From the NCBI GenBank assembly GCA_035995025.1, contig DASYKY010000080.1:140432-204431 (forward strand): a stretch of 64,000 nucleotides of DNA, in the 5' to 3' direction. Below are positions 59,888-64,000 of this stretch, in pieces. The translations under genes and the position numbers were made by a program. This stretch comes from Actinophytocola sp035995025 (GTDB lineage Bacteria > Actinomycetota > Actinomycetes > Mycobacteriales > Pseudonocardiaceae). Below the pieces are notes generated by a model, which saw nothing but the letters and a program-made list of their open reading frames with translations, made no database searches and was not told where the DNA came from. Positions within the stretch are counted from its first letter, which is position 1, and every line of letters starts with the position of its first letter.

Positions 59888-60838
59888 TCAGGTTTCCGCG
59901 CCGGCGACGGCCCGCTGCGCGCGTGCGGCCAGCGCGCGCAGGTGGTCGCGCAGCTCCGGCGGCTGGCGCACCTCGACCTCGCAGCCGAGCGTGAGCAGCC
60001 GGAACGCCAGCCATTCGAGTGTGTCGGCCGGGCTCTCCCACCGGCACCGCCCGTCGCCGAGCGGCGTGCTGGTGCCGCCGAGGTGCTCGGGTGCGGCGGG
60101 CAGGTCGAGGGTGGCCACGGCGGCGTAGGTCGGCGCGGACGAGTACATCCTCGTGGTGACGAACGCGGCCGGGTCCTGCTCTGGCAGCTCGCGCGGCGTG
60201 GCCCTGGCCCCGGTCGCGAACGGCTCGGCGATGCGGTCCACGCGGTAGATCCGCCAGTCGGCGCGCTCGGTGTCGAACGCGAGGAGGTACCAGCGGCGGC
60301 CGCCGGAGACCAGCCGGTAGGGCTCGACCAGCCGGCGGCCCGCGACGCCCTCGGCGTTGCGGTAGGTGAACCGGACGCGCTCGCGGTTCGCGATCGCCGC
60401 GGCGAGCAGCGTCAGGTGCGCGGGGTCCACGGTGGCCGGCCCGGCCGGCAGCGCGACCGTGGCGGCGCCGAGCGTGCCGACGCGGCGGCGCAGCCGGGCC
60501 GGCAGCACCTGCTCGAGCTTGGCCAGCGCGCGGACCGACGCCTCCTCGATGCCGGCCACCGCCTGCCCGGCCGAGGTCCGCAGCCCGACCGCGACGGCCA
60601 CCGCCTCCTCGTCGTCGAGCAGCAGCGGCGGCATCGCGGCGCCCGCGGTGAGGCGGTAGCCGCCCTCGACGCCCTTCGTCGCGTGCACCGGGTAGCCGAG
60701 CTCGCGCAGCCGCTCGACGTCGCGGCGGACGGTGCGCGCGCTGACCGCAAGGCGGCGGGCCAGCTCGCTGCCCGGCCACTCCCGCGGGGTCTGCAGCAGC
60801 GACAGCAGCGCGAGCAGCCGGCCGGACGGATCGCTCAT
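59888..60838 (-). CDS. WYL-domain HTH transcriptional regulator
   Basis: 316 residues. N-terminal DeoR-like HTH: RLLALLSLLQ, SELARRLAVSARTVRRDVER and KGVEGGYRL. The middle holds the WYL domain: RFTYRNAEGVAGRRLVEPYR, GGRRWYLLAFDTERADWRIY and RVDRI. A WCX-type extension ends the protein. WYL regulators bind nucleic acid or nucleotide ligands and often answer DNA damage. It is divergent from a VOC gene with a 25-bp dyad between, so it likely controls the four-gene run downstream. Confidence 0.92.
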   Translation of the reverse strand: MSDPSGRLLALLSLLQTPREWPGSELARRLAVSARTVRRDVERLRELGYPVHATKGVEGGYRLTAGAAMPPLLLDDEEAVAVAVGLRTSAGQAVAGIEEASVRALAKLEQVLPARLRRRVGTLGAATVALPAGPATVDPAHLTLLAAAIANRERVRFTYRNAEGVAGRRLVEPYRLVSGGRRWYLLAFDTERADWRIYRVDRIAEPFATGARATPRELPEQDPAAFVTTRMYSSAPTYAAVATLDLPAAPEHLGGTSTPLGDGRCRWESPADTLEWLAFRLLTLGCEVEVRQPPELRDHLRALAARAQRAVAGAET

Positions 60839-60857
60839 GGGTTCCAGGATGCCAGCA

Positions 60858-60882
60858 AACTAGGACAGGATCTGGCCTAGTT
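60858..60882. promoter_or_regulatory. operator dyad AACTAGG-N11-CCTAGTT
   Basis: Perfect 7-base arms with an 11-base centre in the 63-bp gap between the WYL regulator and the VOC gene. It is the natural binding site for the regulator. Confidence 0.6.
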
Positions 60883-60901
60883 GGCCGCTACCGTCCCTGG
60901 C

Positions 60902-61375
60902 ATGAAGACGATCCCGGACGGGTACACGACCGTGACACCATGGCTGATCAGCACGGACACCGCGGCGGAGCTGGAGTTCATCCGCGCGGCCTTCGGCGGG
61001 GAGGAGCTGGCGCGGGTGCCGAACGAGGACGGCGGCATCGGCCACGCGGAGACCCGCATCGGTGACGCGATCGTGCTCCTGTTCGACGCACCGGCCGACT
61101 GGCCGCCGACACCGTGCTTCCTGCGCCTGTACGTCGACGATGCCGACGAGACGTTCCGCCGCGCGCAGGCGGCGGGCGCCACCGCGGTCACCGAGCCGAC
61201 GGAGCTCTTCTGGGGCGACAAGGTCGGCCGCGTCCGCGACCCGCTCGGCAACCTGTGGTGGATCCAGCAGCGGGTGGCCGAGCCGACCCCGGCGGAGGTC
61301 GAGGAGCGCATGACCCGGCCCGAGTTCGTCGCCGCCATGGCGTACGTGACGAGCGCGAAGCCGTTCGCGTCATGA
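60902..61375 (+). CDS. VOC/PhnB-like glyoxalase family protein
   Basis: 157 residues: YTTVTPWLISTDTAAELEFI, RAAFGGEELARVPNEDGGIG HAE in the first unit, LYVDDADETFRRAQAAGATA and RDPLGNLWWIQQRV in the second. This is the PhnB/glyoxalase_2 subtype with unknown substrate. It is the first gene of an operon (ATGA overlap with the epoxide hydrolase fragment) facing away from the WYL regulator. Confidence 0.88.
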   Translation: MKTIPDGYTTVTPWLISTDTAAELEFIRAAFGGEELARVPNEDGGIGHAETRIGDAIVLLFDAPADWPPTPCFLRLYVDDADETFRRAQAAGATAVTEPTELFWGDKVGRVRDPLGNLWWIQQRVAEPTPAEVEERMTRPEFVAAMAYVTSAKPFAS

Positions 61376-61851
61376 GGCCGTTCCGCATCGACGTCCCGCG
61401 GGCCGACCTCGACGACCTGCGCGACCTCGCCGAGTACCGGCGCACCGGGTACGACTGGCGGGTGCACGAGGCCGCGCTGGCCGGCTTCGCGGGCATGCGG
61501 GAGTTCCGCGACTGGACCGACCCCGCAGCCGACCTCCCGGAGGACGCCGTGGACCGCGACCAGCTGCTCACCAACGTCTCGCTGTACTGGCTGACCGGCA
61601 CCGCGGCGACCTCGACGTGGCTGTACTACGACGGCCTCGCCGGGATGCCGGCAGGACAGCGCGCGGTGCCCAGCGGGAACGCGGCGTTCGGCCTGCCCAA
61701 CCCCGGCATCCGCCGCCTCGCCGAGCGCGACGACGACATCGTGCACTGGACCGAGTACGACCGCGGCGGCCACTTCGCCGCGATGGAGGTGCCGGAGCTG
61801 CTGGCCGCCGACATCCGGACCTTCTTCGCCACCGTGGCGGTCCGGGCGTGA
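61372..61851 (+). pseudogene. epoxide hydrolase with in-frame internal deletion
   Basis: 159 residues where about 370 are expected. The start, MRPFRIDVPRADLDDLRDLA then RTGYDWRVHEAALAGF, is the EHN N-terminal domain. It jumps straight to FRDWTDPAADLPEDAVDRDQ and NVSLYWLTGTAATSTWLYYD, then WTEYDRGGHFAAMEVPEL with the final catalytic histidine. The HGWP oxyanion loop and the nucleophile Asp are gone. The frame is open and both ends overlap neighbours (ATGA, GTGA), so it is translated but cannot be a normal hydrolase. Confidence 0.75.
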
Positions 61852-62969
61852 CCGCGGTCGGGTGGGCGCGGGTGTGCGCGCGGCGGCTCGCGCGGCACGG
61901 GCTCGCGGCGCCGCTCGCGGGCGGTCCGGCGGACGTGGTGGCCGCGACGGCCGGCGCGCACGCGCAGGTGCTGTCCGCGGCGGAGCTGTCGATCGGGCTG
62001 CGGCTCGACGGCGCGACGCGGGCGGACGTCCGGCACGCGCTGTGGACCGAGCGGAGCCTCGTGAAGACGTTCGGCCCGCGCGGCACCGTGCACCTGCTGC
62101 CCACCCGCGACCTGCCGAGGTGGACCGGTGCGCTGGCGGAGGTGCCGTACACGAGCCCGATGCAGGCGCCGGTGCGGCTGAGCGACGAGCGGACCGAGCA
62201 GGTCGTCGCGGCGATCGAGGACGCGGTCACGGACGCCGAGCTGACCGTCGACGAGCTGTCCGACGCGGTCGTCGCGGCCTGCGGCTCGTGGGCCGGCGAC
62301 CCCGTGATGGAGGCGTTCCAGGGCAAGTGGCCGCGCTGGCGCCAGGCGCTGCCGCAGGCCGGGCTGCGCGGCGCGGTGTGCTTCGGCCCCAACCGCGGCC
62401 GGAAGACGACCTACACGAGCCCGCGCCGCTGGCTGCCGGACTTCGCACCGGCGCCCGGCGCGCTGCCCGAGGTACTGGCCGCGTACCTGCACGCGTACGG
62501 ACCGTCCACTCCGGACAGGTTCGCCAACTGGCTCGTCGCACCGGCTGCTTGGGCACGCAAGGTCTTCGCGGCCGCCGAGCTGGCCGAGGTCGAGGTCGAC
62601 GGCGAGGTTGCCTGGGTGAGCAAGGGCGACACGGAGTTCCCCGACGACCCGCCACGCGGCCTGCAGCTGCTGCCGTACTTCGACGGGTACGCCTACTCGG
62701 TCGGCAACGACAAGGCCCGCCTGTACCCGGGCGCGGCCGCCGCGCGGGCGGCCGGCAACGTCCAGGTGCTGCTCGTCGACGGCGTGGTCGCCGGCCGCTG
62801 GCACCAGCGCCGCTCCGGCCGGCGGATCGCGATCACCGTGGAGCCGTTCGGCGACCTCACCACGGCCCGGCGCCGCGAGCTGGACGCGCAGGTCGAGCGG
62901 GTGGGCGCGATCCTCGAGGGCACCCCCGAGCTGATCATCGGCGAGGTGACCGTCGGCGGACACGCGTGA
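61848..62969 (+). CDS. winged-helix DNA-binding domain protein (HTH_42-like)
   Basis: 373 residues. Contains VCARRLARHGL, then LWTERSLVKTFGPRGTVHLL, FQGKWPRWRQALPQAGLRGA, RGLQLLPYFDGYAYSV and VDGVVAGRWHQRRSGRRI. This is the layout of the winged-helix (DUF1006/HTH_42) family, some members of which are DNA glycosylases for crosslink repair (YcaQ/AlkX type). The catalytic status of this one is not clear. GTG overlaps the previous stop. It ends 54 bases before recQ, with a new promoter between. Confidence 0.82.
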   Translation: MTAVGWARVCARRLARHGLAAPLAGGPADVVAATAGAHAQVLSAAELSIGLRLDGATRADVRHALWTERSLVKTFGPRGTVHLLPTRDLPRWTGALAEVPYTSPMQAPVRLSDERTEQVVAAIEDAVTDAELTVDELSDAVVAACGSWAGDPVMEAFQGKWPRWRQALPQAGLRGAVCFGPNRGRKTTYTSPRRWLPDFAPAPGALPEVLAAYLHAYGPSTPDRFANWLVAPAAWARKVFAAAELAEVEVDGEVAWVSKGDTEFPDDPPRGLQLLPYFDGYAYSVGNDKARLYPGAAAARAAGNVQVLLVDGVVAGRWHQRRSGRRIAITVEPFGDLTTARRRELDAQVERVGAILEGTPELIIGEVTVGGHA

Positions 62970-63011
62970 GCGTCCTGTGGACAACTCCAAGGCTTCGTCG
63001 GTGCCCGCCCA

Positions 63012-63017
63012 TAGAAT
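63012..63017 (+). promoter_or_regulatory. candidate -10 box (TAGAAT) for leaderless recQ mRNA
   Basis: TAGAAT, a good actinomycete -10, lies 6 bases before the recQ GTG, with no ribosome site. A TGTGGACAA (DnaA-like) box lies about 30 bases further upstream. Confidence 0.45.
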
Positions 63018-63023
63018 CGCCGC

Positions 63024-64000
63024 GTGACTCTCCCCGCCGACACCGACCAGCACACCCAGCAGACCGCCGCCACGCTCCGCCGCGTGTTCGGCTACGACGC
63101 GTTCCGCGGGAACCAGCAGGAGATCATCGACCACGTCGTCACCGGTGGCGACGCGCTCGTGCTCATGCCGACCGGTGGCGGCAAGTCGCTCTGCTACCAG
63201 ATCCCCGCCCTGGTCCGCGACGGTGTCGGCATCGTGATCTCGCCGCTCATCGCGCTCATGCAGGACCAGGTCGACGCGCTCACCGCGCTCGGCGTGCGCG
63301 CCGGGTTCCTCAACTCCACGCAGGACTTCGAGCAGCGGCGCACCGTCGAGGCCGCGTACCTGTCCGGCGAGCTCGACCTGCTCTACCTCGCGCCCGAGCG
63401 GCTCAAGGTCGAGTCCACGCTGCGGCTGCTCGACCGCGGCACGATCGCGCTGTTCGCCATCGACGAGGCGCACTGCGTGGCGCAGTGGGGCCACGACTTC
63501 CGGCCCGACTACCTCGAGCTGTCCGCGCTGCACGAACGCTGGCCCACCGTGCCGCGCATCGCGCTCACCGCGACGGCCACCGAGGCCACCCGCAAGGAGA
63601 TCGCGACCAGGCTGAACCTCACCGAGGCCCGGCACTTCGTGTCGAGCTTCGACCGGCCCAACATCCAGTACCGCATCGTCGGCAAGAACAGGCCCGAGCA
63701 GCAGCTGCTGGAGCTGCTGACCACCGAGCACAAGGGCGACGCGGGCATCGTCTACTGCCTGTCGCGCGCGTCGACCGAGCGCACGGCCGCGTTCCTGTCC
63801 CAGAACGGGATCGAGGCGCTGCCCTACCACGCGGGGCTCGACGCGCGGACACGCGCGACCAACCAGTCCCGGTTCCTGCGCGAGGACGGGCTGGTGGTCG
63901 TCGCGACGATCGCGTTCGGCATGGGCATCGACAAGCCGGACGTGCGGTTCGTCGCGCACCTCGACCTGCCGAAGTCGGTCGAGGGCTACTACCAGGAGAC
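63024..64000 (+). CDS. recQ: ATP-dependent DNA helicase RecQ (3' end off window)
   Basis: 325 codons visible. Superfamily 2 helicase motifs: FGYDAFRGNQQEII, Walker A MPTGGGKS (residues 48-55), SPLIALMQDQV, DEAHCVAQWGHDFRPDY (DEAH at 147), ALTATAT, then the second domain with VYCLSRASTERTAAFL, YHAGLD and VVATIAFGMGIDKPDVRFV. It unwinds 3'-5' in recombination repair. The zinc and HRDC parts lie past the edge. GTG start, probably leaderless. Confidence 0.95.
   Translation, partial: MTLPADTDQHTQQTAATLRRVFGYDAFRGNQQEIIDHVVTGGDALVLMPTGGGKSLCYQIPALVRDGVGIVISPLIALMQDQVDALTALGVRAGFLNSTQDFEQRRTVEAAYLSGELDLLYLAPERLKVESTLRLLDRGTIALFAIDEAHCVAQWGHDFRPDYLELSALHERWPTVPRIALTATATEATRKEIATRLNLTEARHFVSSFDRPNIQYRIVGKNRPEQQLLELLTTEHKGDAGIVYCLSRASTERTAAFLSQNGIEALPYHAGLDARTRATNQSRFLREDGLVVVATIAFGMGIDKPDVRFVAHLDLPKSVEGYYQE

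Overview
The window comes from the chromosome of a very high-GC actinomycete. Codon third positions are almost all G or C, and GTG and TTG starts and 4-bp ATGA/GTGA stop-start overlaps are common. The gene content (SigL/RslA, SigD/RsdA, AfsR-type SARP, AAC(2')-type acetyltransferase, ECF42/YCII modules, ANTAR proteins) fits Pseudonocardiaceae, most likely an Amycolatopsis-like organism. This taxonomic call is an inference from gene style, not from a search. About 70 genes are supported. Two are open at the window edges: gadB on the left and recQ on the right. No rRNA, tRNA, CRISPR array, prophage or full-length insertion sequence was seen.

Layout. 1-4.7 kb: glutamate decarboxylase, a SnoaL-like protein, two secreted cell-wall hydrolases, a TetR regulator and a hemerythrin protein. 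4.9-9.7 kb: amidohydrolase, the sigL-rslA stress pair with a readable ECF promoter, an unknown gene and an XRE/ImmA-type regulator. 9.7-13.7 kb: a coiled-coil KfrA-like protein divergent from a tyrosine recombinase across an AT-rich spacer, then sigD-rsdA. 14-16.2 kb: an ECF42/YCII module. 16.2-20.6 kb: a divergent-type hisS, D-glucarate catabolism (gudD, kdgD) and a TauE/SafE permease. 20.6-22.3 kb: a probable oxidative-damage operon (OGG-like glycosylase, frameshifted Cys-rich protein, NUDIX hydrolase). 22.4-29 kb: EF-hand protein, small enzymes, a hybrid kinase ending in an ANTAR domain, a GAF-ANTAR protein and two TetR regulators. 29-36 kb: MMPL and DHA2 exporters with their TetR regulators and operator palindromes, GH3, UspA, a MITE-like element and PlsC. 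36-40 kb: aac(2')-like gene and a cluster of small stress-type genes with SigB/SigF-like promoters, then prs and an FAD oxidoreductase. 40.4-44.7 kb: ferredoxin, TetR, P450, alcohol dehydrogenase and a frameshifted quinone reductase behind a MerR-type promoter. 44.7-48.9 kb: an ECF-ogt-2OG/Fe oxygenase operon, then hypB beside wrecked hypA and DUF6084-like remnants, a monooxygenase and a GntR regulator. 49.2-53.1 kb: aldo/keto reductase and a large AfsR-type regulator. 53.1-57.6 kb: L-rhamnose catabolism with its LacI regulator. 57.6-62.9 kb: a second ECF42/YCII module, a WYL regulator divergent from a VOC gene, an internally deleted epoxide hydrolase and a winged-helix protein. 63-64 kb: recQ.

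The region is dominated by regulation: five ECF sigma factors, five TetR regulators, LacI, GntR, WYL, XRE and SARP proteins, with many genes under recognisable local promoters or operators. The least explained structures are non-coding. One is a 113-bp composite repeat present twice with identical internal geometry (two TTGTCCACA boxes 19 bp apart, a 34-bp linker, a 51-bp conserved block). Another is a 25-bp repeat that supplies the stop codon of the gene it follows. A third is a 165-bp inverted-repeat element whose two ends supply the stop codons of both flanking genes. The fourth is an array of four palindromes at 23-24 bp pitch upstream of the MMPL exporter.
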